Below, piece after piece: positions 37,089-49,968 of a DNA stretch of 64,000 bases. Under the pieces are notes generated by a model. The model searched no databases and was not told the origin of the DNA. It was given only the letters and a program-made list of their open reading frames with translations. The number at the start of each line of letters is the position of its first letter. Positions within the stretch are counted from its first letter, which is position 1. This DNA is from Bacteroidota bacterium (GTDB lineage Bacteria > Bacteroidota > Bacteroidia > NS11-12g > UBA955): positions 1 to 64,000 of the forward strand of contig JAGFIU010000010.1 of NCBI GenBank assembly GCA_024103355.1, read 5' to 3'. The translations under genes were made by a program, and so were the position numbers.

Positions 37089-37900
37089 CCTATCTTTGAA
37101 GCAAAAATATTTATTTGTAGAAAACAACCATTGACAATCCTCTGATTTGTAATCGGTTGTTGAAGTTTTACAGGGGATTCCAGCCTATAATAAAATCCGG
37201 TTTCTTCCAATGTTTGCAGAATTTCGGATAGAAATGCACCGGAAGATTCTCTTTGATGATATTCAATAAAAAGATTGTTTACTTTATGCAATTCATCTTT
37301 GATATGCGGTATCAGTTGTTGTTCTGCTCCTTCAATATCAATTTTGAGCATATCTATTTTGCTAAAGTTTTTCATGAACTCCTTGAAATCAAGCGTTTCC
37401 ACTTTAATCACATTATTTCCTATTGTTTCTTTGAGCATTCCTCCGTCTTTTCCGTCTGCAACAAAAGTTTGTGTGGTATTACTTGTAAAAACTGCTTTGT
37501 TTATCAATTCATAATTTTCGGGTTTAAAACAAGACAAATTGTATTTCAGTTTTTCGAAAACATCCGGGTCGGGTTCAAAGCAATAGACTTTTGCTTGAGG
37601 ATAATTTTTTAGAAACCAAAATGCACTCAACCCAATGTTAGCACCACAATCCAGAATAACCGGAGCACTTTTTTGAGTTGTAGAGAAATGATAATACTGA
37701 CGATAGAAGATGTCATAGTATTGCCAAAAGAAACCGAGTTTATCATTAATTTGAATTGCCTTTCCACTAATTCTATAGGATTTCGATGGGAAAATCAGCA
37801 GTTTTATTCCAAGCAGGAATAGTTTTCTGAAATTTTTATTGATAAAAAATTTGGGCAAACCCCCGAAGAAAAAAACAATAAAACCTCTCAGCATCTGCAT
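37085..37900 (-). CDS. FkbM family methyltransferase
   Basis: A 271-residue S-adenosylmethionine-dependent O-methyltransferase of the FkbM type. The SAM-binding motif ILDCGANIGLSAFWF is near 80-94, VYCFEPDPDVFEKL follows, and IDMLKIDIEGAEQQLI is the post-III motif. A hydrophobic N-terminus (MLRGFIVFFFGG) may associate it with the membrane. These enzymes often methylate sugars in surface glycans, which fits the overlapped GT4 gene downstream. Met1 and Met3 are both possible starts. It is divergent from the flippase gene. Confidence 0.9.
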   Translation of the reverse strand: MQMLRGFIVFFFGGLPKFFINKNFRKLFLLGIKLLIFPSKSYRISGKAIQINDKLGFFWQYYDIFYRQYYHFSTTQKSAPVILDCGANIGLSAFWFLKNYPQAKVYCFEPDPDVFEKLKYNLSCFKPENYELINKAVFTSNTTQTFVADGKDGGMLKETIGNNVIKVETLDFKEFMKNFSKIDMLKIDIEGAEQQLIPHIKDELHKVNNLFIEYHQRESSGAFLSEILQTLEETGFYYRLESPVKLQQPITNQRIVNGCFLQINIFASKIG

Positions 37901-38001
37901 GTTCTATAATAGTTAGTCTTTGATTATTAATGGGCAAAGAAAAGAAAAAACCGCATGCATATCTTATGATGAACAAAACATTAAAATACTTTTCAAACCA
38001 A

Positions 38002-38009
38002 TACATTTG
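38002..38009 (+). promoter_or_regulatory. -7 promoter element (TACATTTG)
   Basis: TAnnTTTG 11 bases upstream of the flippase ATG at 38021, giving a short leader. Confidence 0.5.
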
Positions 38010-38020
38010 CACACTCAAAC

Positions 38021-39532
38021 ATGGGTTTAGTTGCAAGACAAACAATCAAAGGTTCGATTGCCAATTATCTTGGAGTTGTTTTTGGCGTTATCAATATTTT
38101 ATTTCTGATGCCTTTGATTTTTTCCGAAACCCAAATCGGAATTATCAAAATGCTCACAGAGAATACAGATTTGCTTGCAGGCTTTTCTGCGCTTGGTATT
38201 TCCAGTTCTATGTATCGCTATTTTCACCATTTTAAAGACGACCCAAATGGCAAACTGCATGGATTTGACTTTTGGTCAGCAATGGTTCCTTTTACAGGAT
38301 TTATTACTGTTTGTATTCTGCTAATTACCACCAAAGGTTGGGTAATTGCTTATTTCAGTGCTAAAGCAGCGGAGTTTTTAGAATATTATCTACTGCTTAT
38401 TCCACTTGTTTTTTCGCATGTATTCTTTACAGTATTCGAGGTAACTTCTGCAATTGAGGGTAGAATAGTAGTTCCAAAATTTTTGAAAGAAGTTATTTTG
38501 AGAGTTTTGAATGCATTCGCCTTTCTATCATTTTATTTTGGCTGGCTTAGTTTTAATCAATCTGTTTCACTGCTTGTTCTCTCCTATTTTGTTCCGTTAA
38601 TTTTGATATTTATATACTCTTCAAGATTGCGCAAATTGCATTTGAAACCGGACTTTGGTTTTATCAAAAACAACAAAGCATTGGTACGGGATTTCTTTTA
38701 CTATACATCATTAGTAACCATCGGCAGTATCAGTGGTTTTCTTTTGGCAAAGATTGATATGATTATGATTAGCGCAAAAATGGGACTTAATTATACGGGT
38801 GTTTATGTCATTGCGCTCTATATTGCAACAGTAATTGAAATTCCGCGAAGGTCTTTAGTTCAGATTCTGTCTTCAAGAATCTCTGAGCAAATGAAAGATG
38901 AACAATACAAGGAAGCCGGTGACTTGTATAAAAAAACATCCACTCTTTTGTTCATTGCCGCTGTTTTTTTGCTGCTCTGCATTTTAATCAATATTGACAA
39001 CCTTTATCAAATTATGCCCAACGGTGATAAATTCATTACCGGAAAAATGGTTATTATGGTTTTGGCTTTCTCAAAAGCGATAGAGCTGCTGACCAGCATG
39101 GGACAAATTATAGTGCTGTATTCACGATACTACTTTGTAATGTTTTTAATGACTATAGGTACAGCAGTCATCGGGATTTTTCTGAACCTATGGCTTATCC
39201 CTCTTTATGGCATCACCGGTGCAGCTGTTGCAACTGCCATAACTATCATTATACAACAGCTTGTTATTGGTTTGACTATTTATCTCAAACTTGGATTTCA
39301 TTCATTTACTCTCACACAGTTCAAAACAGCTTTGTTGTTTGCTGCCATTTTCGGATTAAATTTTTTATTGCCTAACTTACCCAATGTATGGGTAGATGCC
39401 ACTGTCAGAACAATGCTGATGGCAGGCGCATTTGTTTTTGTGCTTTACAAAACCAAATGGTCTGAAGACACCAACAACATCATAGACAACCTAATCAAGA
39501 GAATCAAGGATAGAAACTTCAAACATTATTGA
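38021..39532 (+). CDS. Polysaccharide flippase (Wzx/MOP superfamily)
   Basis: A 503-residue membrane protein with about fourteen predicted membrane segments, of the oligosaccharide flippase (MOP/PST) family. These proteins move lipid-linked sugar units across the inner membrane. The N-terminal polysaccharide-synthesis domain opens GLVARQTIKGSIANYLGVVF, and the C-terminal half contains LWLIPLYGITGAAVATAITI, the family's recurring pattern. It is divergent from the FkbM/GT4 genes, which could make its cargo. A second flippase lies at 47399-48859. Confidence 0.9.
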   Translation: MGLVARQTIKGSIANYLGVVFGVINILFLMPLIFSETQIGIIKMLTENTDLLAGFSALGISSSMYRYFHHFKDDPNGKLHGFDFWSAMVPFTGFITVCILLITTKGWVIAYFSAKAAEFLEYYLLLIPLVFSHVFFTVFEVTSAIEGRIVVPKFLKEVILRVLNAFAFLSFYFGWLSFNQSVSLLVLSYFVPLILIFIYSSRLRKLHLKPDFGFIKNNKALVRDFFYYTSLVTIGSISGFLLAKIDMIMISAKMGLNYTGVYVIALYIATVIEIPRRSLVQILSSRISEQMKDEQYKEAGDLYKKTSTLLFIAAVFLLLCILINIDNLYQIMPNGDKFITGKMVIMVLAFSKAIELLTSMGQIIVLYSRYYFVMFLMTIGTAVIGIFLNLWLIPLYGITGAAVATAITIIIQQLVIGLTIYLKLGFHSFTLTQFKTALLFAAIFGLNFLLPNLPNVWVDATVRTMLMAGAFVFVLYKTKWSEDTNNIIDNLIKRIKDRNFKHY

Positions 39533-39556
39533 TAGTAACTACTTTAAACGATTCTC

Positions 39557-41946
<2,390 letters not shown>

Positions 41947-41954
41947 TTGAGCCG

Positions 41955-41962
41955 CAAAAGTA
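41955..41962 (-). promoter_or_regulatory. -7 promoter element (TACTTTTG) of carA-eno
   Basis: TAnnTTTG on the minus strand, eight bases before the ATG at 41946. It excludes the upstream GTG start and implies a very short leader. Confidence 0.5.
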
Positions 41963-42083
41963 TGATAAGCAGACGGTGTGTTGTACACTATTTTTCGACT
42001 TTATACAAATCGATTTTAAACATTATTCCTATTTAGGACATTTTGACATAATAAAAATCAAGTCCCAATTCTATAATGTCATG

Positions 42084-42116
42084 TTTGCTGACAATGAGTG
42101 GTTTGGCATATCTTTG
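42084..42116 (+). promoter_or_regulatory. groESL promoter (TTTG-N21-TATCTTTG)
   Basis: TTTG (42084-42087), a 21-base spacer and TATCTTTG (42109-42116) match the phylum's vegetative promoter. The ATG of groES is 37 bases further on. No CIRCE inverted repeat is present, so control by HrcA is unlikely here. Confidence 0.65.
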
Positions 42117-42153
42117 GACAAAGGGCAAACAAGAGAATAAATTATTATTAGTT

Positions 42154-42429
42154 ATGGCAGTTAATATTAAACCACTTGCAGACAGAGTTCTTGTAGAACC
42201 GGCAGCTGCTGAAGAAAAGACAACCAGCGGAATTTATATTCCCGACACAGCAAAAGAAAAACCACAGCGCGGAGTGATAGTCGCTGTAGGAAATGGCAAA
42301 AAAGACGAGCCTCTAACAGTAAAATCGGGTGATGTGGTACTTTATGGAAAATACTCCGGTACTGAAATTTCACTCGAAGGCAAAGATTATCTGATTATGA
42401 GAGAATCTGATATTTTGGCTATTATCTAA
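42154..42429 (+). CDS. groES: Co-chaperonin GroES
   Basis: The 91-residue co-chaperonin that caps the GroEL folding chamber. The sequence [20 protein letters not shown], the mobile-loop region [18 protein letters not shown] and the closing [14 protein letters not shown] are typical. An in-frame extension upstream (to 42076) crosses the promoter box and is not part of the gene. groEL follows after 35 bases. Confidence 0.97.
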   Translation: MAVNIKPLADRVLVEPAAAEEKTTSGIYIPDTAKEKPQRGVIVAVGNGKKDEPLTVKSGDVVLYGKYSGTEISLEGKDYLIMRESDILAII

Positions 42430-42440
42430 TTAAAATCTAA

Positions 42441-44108
<1,668 letters not shown>

Positions 44109-44134
44109 TATCATAGCACACATTTAATAATATG

Positions 44135-44166
44135 AAAAGCCTTGTTCGCCAGAACAGGGCTTTTTT
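44135..44166 (+). terminator. Rho-independent terminator after groEL
   Basis: AAAAGCCTTGTTC, loop GCCA, GAACAGGGCTTTTTT: a 12-bp stem with one G-T wobble and a T run. Its A-rich 5' flank could also let it act on leftward ppk1 transcripts. Confidence 0.9.
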
Positions 44167-44189
44167 GTTGGCACGAATTGTAATATGCA

Positions 44190-46247
44190 TTACTTACCCA
44201 ACAATCCAAACACTTTTTCCTGCGACCTTATTTTAGGTTCAAAAGGAATACGATATTCATTGTGCTGGGATGCATCAATGATTCTGGCTTTGACATTATC
44301 TCGCCATTGTATTTCAAAAAATCTGTTCAACTCGTTTTGAAGTGTCTCGTCAAATACAGGAGTAATTACTTCTATTCTGTTATCAAGATTGCGTTGCATG
44401 AGGTCTGCACTTCCAAAATAGTATTCTGACCGATTATCATTGCAAAAGATATACAGACGTGAGTGTTCCAAAAATCTATCTACAATACTGATAGCCTGAA
44501 TATTTTCACTCAACCCTTTTACTTGCGGTATCAAACAACAGATACCTCTCACAATCAATTCAATTTTCACTCCTTTTTGCGAAGCTTCATAGAGCTTTTC
44601 AATCACAGAAGGGTCGGTTAGGTTGTTGAGCTTGAATCTTATCCATGCAGGTTTGCCTATTCGAATGTGTTGAATCTCTCTATCAATTTTTTCTATGATG
44701 GAAGAACGTGTGTTGTAGGGTGAAACAAGTAAATATTTGAATTCAGGTTTATATTCTTCATAGTTCTCAATGGCATTGAACACCCCGTCCAACTCAGTTG
44801 TAATTCGGGTATCTGAGGTAAAGAGTGCATGATCTACATAATATTTTGCCGTAACGGCATTATAATTTCCGCTTCCTATATGTGCATATAGTTTGGTTTG
44901 ATTGTTTTCCTTTCTATATACCAAACATGTTTTAGCATGCACTTTCAACCTCTCATAGCCATAGAACACCTTTGCACCCGATTCTATTAGTTTTTTGCTC
45001 CAATATATGTTGGATTCTTCATCAAACCTTGCTTTCAACTCCATCATCACAAAAACTCTTTTGCCATTTTTGGCAGCGTTGATAAGTGCATTTACTACAT
45101 TAGAATACTCTGCAACGCGATAAAGAGCAATTTTAATAGTGTCCACATTGGGGTCAAGAGCAGATTCTCTGAGAAAACGGATGACATAATCAAAGGACTG
45201 ATAAGGATGTGTGAGCAAATAATCTTTTCTTGAAATCTTCTCAAAGAGGTTTCCTGAGCTTTCAAAATCTTGTATAGTCAGTTGCTCAAAAGGTTTATAA
45301 AGAAGTTCGTTCAAACCTTTGGGTACGGGAAATTTCATTAAGTCTTTGAAATTATGATAACGCTGACCGGGCAAAGTACTTTCTTTGCTCAAACCCAATT
45401 TGTTCAGAAAAAACCTTAACATTTCCTTTGGCATTTCCTTGTCATAAACAAATCGAACCAATTCGCCTTGGTTGCGAAGTTTCAACGCTCTCTTAATTTT
45501 ATCGTACATGTTTTCAGAAACTGCCAATTCTATATCCAATTCTGCATCTCTGGTAATCTTTACTGTATAGGCTTCATAATTATCATAATCAAAAATGCTA
45601 AACAACAAACGCAGATTTGCACGAATGACATCATCCAAAAAAAGAATATAGCGATTCCCGTCTTGCTGAGTGGGCAACAAATAAAATCTATCTTTGGTTT
45701 TGGTTGGAATTTCTACAATTGCATAGTGGGTTTGTGCTGTTTTTCTTTTTGTCATTCTGACTGCAAGATAAATAGCGGAGTCTTTCAAATGTGGTATATC
45801 CTTGTTCTCATCCAACAAAACAGGAAACAGATGCGAAAGAATTTCTTCTTTAAAATAACGTTTGACTTCCTGTTCTTGGAGTTGGTTCAGTTTTTTTTCA
45901 TCTATCCAGAAAATGCGTTGTCGTTTGAGTTCCTCAATAAGATTATAAAAAATATTGTCGTATTCTTTTTGTAGACTAACTACCTCTCTTTGAACAAGTT
46001 GGAGTGTTTTTTTTATCTCGTCTTTGTTTGCAATAGTATCAAAATCTCCCTTTTTTACCAGTAACATCCTTCGGTTTGTTGCAACCCTAACTCTAAAGAA
46101 TTCATCTTGATTGTTAGAAAAAATTCCCAAGAATCGAAGCCTTTCCAATAGAGGAACACGTGGGTCTGCTGCTTCTTGCAACACCCTTGCATTAAAAGAG
46201 AGCCAACTGAGTTCGCGGTTAATTAACCTCTTTTCTTTTCTTAGCAT
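44190..46247 (-). CDS. ppk1: Polyphosphate kinase 1
   Basis: A 685-residue PPK1, which reversibly polymerises the gamma-phosphate of ATP into polyphosphate. The N-terminal domain opens INRELSWLSFNARVL. The C-terminal phospholipase-D-like halves carry the phosphorylated-His region YERLKVHAKTCLVYR (about 430) and HIGSGNYNAVTAKYYVD. Length and motifs are standard. Its start overlaps the end of the upstream EEP-family gene by 29 bases, so both are read from one leftward transcript. Confidence 0.96.
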   Translation of the reverse strand: MLRKEKRLINRELSWLSFNARVLQEAADPRVPLLERLRFLGIFSNNQDEFFRVRVATNRRMLLVKKGDFDTIANKDEIKKTLQLVQREVVSLQKEYDNIFYNLIEELKRQRIFWIDEKKLNQLQEQEVKRYFKEEILSHLFPVLLDENKDIPHLKDSAIYLAVRMTKRKTAQTHYAIVEIPTKTKDRFYLLPTQQDGNRYILFLDDVIRANLRLLFSIFDYDNYEAYTVKITRDAELDIELAVSENMYDKIKRALKLRNQGELVRFVYDKEMPKEMLRFFLNKLGLSKESTLPGQRYHNFKDLMKFPVPKGLNELLYKPFEQLTIQDFESSGNLFEKISRKDYLLTHPYQSFDYVIRFLRESALDPNVDTIKIALYRVAEYSNVVNALINAAKNGKRVFVMMELKARFDEESNIYWSKKLIESGAKVFYGYERLKVHAKTCLVYRKENNQTKLYAHIGSGNYNAVTAKYYVDHALFTSDTRITTELDGVFNAIENYEEYKPEFKYLLVSPYNTRSSIIEKIDREIQHIRIGKPAWIRFKLNNLTDPSVIEKLYEASQKGVKIELIVRGICCLIPQVKGLSENIQAISIVDRFLEHSRLYIFCNDNRSEYYFGSADLMQRNLDNRIEVITPVFDETLQNELNRFFEIQWRDNVKARIIDASQHNEYRIPFEPKIRSQEKVFGLLGK

Positions 46248-47277
46248 AAACCAATATAAAAGAGATTGGAAAATGGTTGCTGTATCCGCCTATCCATTTG
46301 TTATTAAAGAAATTATCATAAGGATGTCCGGTATGGATTCTTTCCGGGTGAAGCATCCAATCGGGGGAGTATATTTTATAAGACCCCTTTAGAAACTGCC
46401 AACCTTTTGGATTTCTGTAAAGTCCTTTGCAGATAAGTGCCTGATCAAATTGGTAGGGCACTCTATCTTTGAAAAAAGTACCCTTTGCAGTATCACAAAA
46501 AAGAGCCAATGGGACAAGCTTTTGGTATCTAAAAGTAGTTGAATCAGGATGTGATGTTTGTAATTGTAAACTAAACAAAGATTCTTGAGGCACCATGCTG
46601 AATGTTCCCAATACAACCGTTCTTTCTCCATCAAAAAGATTCTGTTTTTTTAAATAAACTGATAAGGCATTCAAAGCATTAATTCTGAGTGGTAGGTAGT
46701 CATCATTGACAGTTTCAAACGGATTAGGAAAATCAATCAACACAATATCAAAGAGCTCATTTTTGGCTTTAACCTTGACATGAAAACCACTCATAACAGG
46801 TTTTTCCCATGGTTTTTTAGTTCCGGTCAAAGTGAAAATGCTATCCCAAAGCACTTTTACTTTTTTGGGTTTGTATAAAATTGCCATACTCAATCCGTCT
46901 CTCTTTTCGCCCTTTGAAAAAACATATTGATATCTCATTTTTGACAAGTTCGAGGTTGCAATCAAATCCTTCACAACTTGCTCGTTCTCTACTCCTGCAA
47001 TTCCAATCAAATCAGCACCCAAGCTATCGTGCAAAGAGCTGATTACTTTAGCAGAATTATTGAGCTTGGAAAAGTACTTATCGGTGTTCCATCCATATTT
47101 TCCTAATGGTGTATAGCTTGTGTCATCGTGGTTGTTATTGGCAATAGTGTCATAAAGGTTATTCAGATTATAATATGAAATTTTAAGCGTGTTTTTTATC
47201 TTTATCTTTTGAGAAAAAGACTGTACGGAAGTGATGATAAGAGCAAGAAAACTAAGAGTTATGAAGCGAAAATACAT
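46219..47277 (-). CDS. EEP-family protein that has lost its catalytic residues
   Basis: A 352-residue exported protein with the endonuclease/exonuclease/phosphatase fold. The signal peptide ends near residue 22 (QSFSQ), and SYYNLNNLYDTIANN, LGADLIGIAGVENEQVV and KRDGLSMAILYKP align with secreted EEP nucleases. The catalytic positions are replaced: the metal-binding Glu of xEVEN is Gly95, the usual NHWPSR block reads IDFPNP (181-186), GDFND reads GTFSM (224-228), and SDHFP reads SNHFP (333-337). It is therefore probably not an active phosphodiesterase and may be a binding protein. The ATG at 47277 is fixed by a TACTTTTG box five bases upstream. It overlaps ppk1 by 29 bases. Confidence 0.8.
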   Translation of the reverse strand: MYFRFITLSFLALIITSVQSFSQKIKIKNTLKISYYNLNNLYDTIANNNHDDTSYTPLGKYGWNTDKYFSKLNNSAKVISSLHDSLGADLIGIAGVENEQVVKDLIATSNLSKMRYQYVFSKGEKRDGLSMAILYKPKKVKVLWDSIFTLTGTKKPWEKPVMSGFHVKVKAKNELFDIVLIDFPNPFETVNDDYLPLRINALNALSVYLKKQNLFDGERTVVLGTFSMVPQESLFSLQLQTSHPDSTTFRYQKLVPLALFCDTAKGTFFKDRVPYQFDQALICKGLYRNPKGWQFLKGSYKIYSPDWMLHPERIHTGHPYDNFFNNKWIGGYSNHFPISFILVYAKKRKEVN

Positions 47278-47282
47278 GTTAG

Positions 47283-47315
47283 CAAAAGTATGAAACGTTT
47301 TTAAATCAAATCCAA
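47283..47315 (-). promoter_or_regulatory. Promoter of the EEP-ppk1 pair (TTG-N22-TACTTTTG)
   Basis: Minus-strand TTG (47315-47313), a 22-base spacer and TACTTTTG (47290-47283), five bases from the ATG at 47277. It shows that the 32 codons readable further upstream are not translated. Confidence 0.6.
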
Positions 47316-47398
47316 GACAAATTGTAAAATATCGTAGCATTAGAATTTTATGTTCAAAAAATTTGTAAATCAATCAATATATCGGACTTTTGTCAGCA

Positions 47399-48859
47399 AT
47401 GTCAACCCAGCGACATTTTCTTAGAGATTCTATTGTTTTCCAAGGTCTAAATTGGCTAGTAAAGCCATTATGGATTTTTTTGATAGATAGAGAAGTACAA
47501 AATCATTTGGGTTTAGAGATATATGGTAAGTACTTGATTCATTTTAATTTTACTTTTTTGTTTATTGTCTTACTTGATATTGGAATGCATAACTATCAAA
47601 CCCGACAGGTTGCTGAAAACAGGGGGTTCTTGCATACCGGCACACCCGGATTACTATGGATAAAGCTTTTATTGAGTGTTATCTATATGGTCTTTGTTTG
47701 GCAAGCAGGGCTAATAAACGGTCTAGACTCATTCTGGTTATTGGCAATCGGGTTAAATCAAGTATTAAATTCATGGATTTTATTCTTTAGAAGTACGTTG
47801 GCCGGATTACACTTATTTAGAATTGAGGCAGTAATATCTGTACTCGATAGAACGATAGCCGGTATTGGTTGTGGTATTTTTTTGTTTTCCAGTAGTTTAC
47901 AATCTTATTTTGGACTTAAGGAATTTGTACTTTTTCAAACCGCAGCTTTATCAATCGGATTGTTGTTTGTTGTTGGTATTTGTATTCAGAGAAAGGCATT
48001 GACAAGCATAACGATACCGGATTTTTCAAAATTTAGAGCTTTATTTTTAGCAAACTTACCTTTTGCCATATTAACCCTTATAATGAATTTCTATACTCGT
48101 TTAGATGTTATATTTATCAGTCACCTAAACCCAAGTAATGCCAATTATGAAGCCGGGATATATGCGCATAGTTTTCGTTTTCTAGACGCTTCCGGAATGT
48201 ATGCCATGTTGTTTACAGGTATGTTACTCCCTATTTTTTCGAGGCAATTAGCAAAAAAGGAAGATTTTCGTTCTATCCTTAATCTCGTATTAAAATTTGT
48301 CCTTATTCCCGGTCTGTGGCTAGCAGTTATTGCTATTCAAAAGGGAGCAGAAATCATGGATATACTCTATCCAACAGACAATATTGAAGATACGCTGTAC
48401 TCTGCATCAATTTTTATGTGGTTAATGGTTGCATACTTACCTATGTCAATTTCATTGGTCTTGGGTTCCTTGCTAACTGCCGGAAATTATATTAAAGAAT
48501 TGATTTATGCAACAGGCACCGCATTGATAATCCTGACTTTCGCCAGTCTAATAATGATACCGGTTCAAGGAGCATTGGGTGCTGCAAAAGCAGTGTTTAT
48601 TACTCAAATCTCTGTTATGATTTTCTCAATCTTACTAACCAAAAAATTTTTCCCGAAACCTGATGCTGCAAATTTGTATTTAATTGGTAAGTTGATTGTT
48701 GTGGGATTAATTATTTGGCTGACGGCATGGATATTAGACGAAATCATTCATACAAACTTGTTTTGGTTTGGAATAGGTACATTAGGAATTACGGGTTTTC
48801 TTACTTTTATTTTTAAACTCTTCAATTTCTCTCAACTAAAAAAATTAAGACAAGGCTAA
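47399..48859 (+). CDS. Polysaccharide flippase (Wzx/MOP superfamily), second copy
   Basis: A 486-residue membrane protein with twelve to fourteen predicted segments, of the oligosaccharide flippase family (FLRDSIVFQGLNWLVKPLWIF at the start, in part; GIYAHSFRFLDASGMYAMLF centrally). It begins a rightward cluster with a chain-length regulator and an O-antigen ligase-like protein, so it probably exports the same glycan. The ATG at 47399 is chosen over a TTG three codons upstream. A TTTG and an imperfect box (GACTTTTG) lie just upstream. Confidence 0.88.
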   Translation: MSTQRHFLRDSIVFQGLNWLVKPLWIFLIDREVQNHLGLEIYGKYLIHFNFTFLFIVLLDIGMHNYQTRQVAENRGFLHTGTPGLLWIKLLLSVIYMVFVWQAGLINGLDSFWLLAIGLNQVLNSWILFFRSTLAGLHLFRIEAVISVLDRTIAGIGCGIFLFSSSLQSYFGLKEFVLFQTAALSIGLLFVVGICIQRKALTSITIPDFSKFRALFLANLPFAILTLIMNFYTRLDVIFISHLNPSNANYEAGIYAHSFRFLDASGMYAMLFTGMLLPIFSRQLAKKEDFRSILNLVLKFVLIPGLWLAVIAIQKGAEIMDILYPTDNIEDTLYSASIFMWLMVAYLPMSISLVLGSLLTAGNYIKELIYATGTALIILTFASLIMIPVQGALGAAKAVFITQISVMIFSILLTKKFFPKPDAANLYLIGKLIVVGLIIWLTAWILDEIIHTNLFWFGIGTLGITGFLTFIFKLFNFSQLKKLRQG

Positions 48860-48894
48860 ATATAAAAACTATTTTCGCGTTCTATTTTTCAAAA

Positions 48895-49965
48895 ATGAAT
48901 ATGAGTAATAAAGACAACAACATTCTGAGTTTTGGAGAGATTATAGACTTTCTTTGGCGTTGGAAAGTTCCGTTAGCTATTGTATCTTTTGTAACCATTG
49001 TTTTGGCATCAGTATTTTCAGGACCATCCTTTATTACACCCAAATACAAATCAACGGTTGTTTTCTATCCTGCAACTACAAATTCAATATCAAAAGCATT
49101 ACTCCCAGAGAGAGGAGAAAGAGCGCAAGATGCGCTTGAGTTTGGAGCTGAAGAGGAAGCTGAAAAGGCTCTGCAAATCTTGCAGTCAAGCAAATTACGT
49201 GACAAATTGGTTGGACATTTTGACCTAATGAATCACTATAATATAGACCCAAAGAAAGATAAATATCCTTATACCTTATTAGAAAAAAAATTGGATGCAA
49301 ATATCAAAGTCAGCAGAACTCGATATCTATCAATCCGTATAGATGTGTTGGATGAAAATCCTCAGATGGCAGCAAACATTGCAACTGTAATGGCAAATCT
49401 CTACGATACCATACGTTCACAAATCAACCTCGAGCGAGCAATACCCGCTTTGCATATAATTGAGAAAGCCTATGAAGAAAAACAAGCAATGATTGATGGG
49501 CTTCACAAACAAATGCAAGAATTGGGTCATGAAGGTGTGGTTAACTACGAAGAACAGTCCAAGTCTATCCAAGAAGCTTTAATAATTGCAGGTGGAGGTG
49601 CATTAAAAGGAGATAGTAAAATGAAGACAGGGCAAAAAGTTGTTGATGATTTATTGGAAAGGCAATCTAAGCTTGTTGAATTTGGGGGCATGTATCTCTC
49701 AATTGTTGAAAAAATTAAATTAGAAGAAGAAAAACTCAGTGATATCAAAGCCAAATTAGACCGCGCAAGGGTTGATGTTGAGGAAACTATGACCAACCAA
49801 TTTAGGGTTAGTGATGCAACACCTGCAGAGAAGAAATCTTATCCTGTTAGGTGGTTAATTGTATTAATCAGTTTATTGGTTGCGTTTATAAGTACTTCTA
49901 TTGTATTTGCTTTTGTCGAAAAGATAAAAAGTAAAGGTGTTCCCACTGACTCAAAACCTAACTAA
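48895..49965 (+). CDS. Wzz-like polysaccharide chain-length determinant
   Basis: A 356-residue inner-membrane co-polymerase. There are membrane segments at about 24-44 and 322-342, and between them a large periplasmic domain that is mostly helical and partly coiled-coil (about 165-300). A proline-containing motif (PAEKKSYPVRW) precedes the second segment, as in Wzz proteins. There is no cytoplasmic tyrosine kinase domain. It starts 35 bases after the flippase and four bases before the ligase/polymerase-like gene, which fits Wzy-dependent assembly. Confidence 0.85.
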   Translation: MNMSNKDNNILSFGEIIDFLWRWKVPLAIVSFVTIVLASVFSGPSFITPKYKSTVVFYPATTNSISKALLPERGERAQDALEFGAEEEAEKALQILQSSKLRDKLVGHFDLMNHYNIDPKKDKYPYTLLEKKLDANIKVSRTRYLSIRIDVLDENPQMAANIATVMANLYDTIRSQINLERAIPALHIIEKAYEEKQAMIDGLHKQMQELGHEGVVNYEEQSKSIQEALIIAGGGALKGDSKMKTGQKVVDDLLERQSKLVEFGGMYLSIVEKIKLEEEKLSDIKAKLDRARVDVEETMTNQFRVSDATPAEKKSYPVRWLIVLISLLVAFISTSIVFAFVEKIKSKGVPTDSKPN

Positions 49966-49968
49966 ATT

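Noticed and set aside
42000-42153. CIRCE heat-shock operator ahead of groES
   Set aside because: No TTAGCACTC-N9-GAGTGCTAA repeat is present; only a short GAGTG is seen, without a partner arm.
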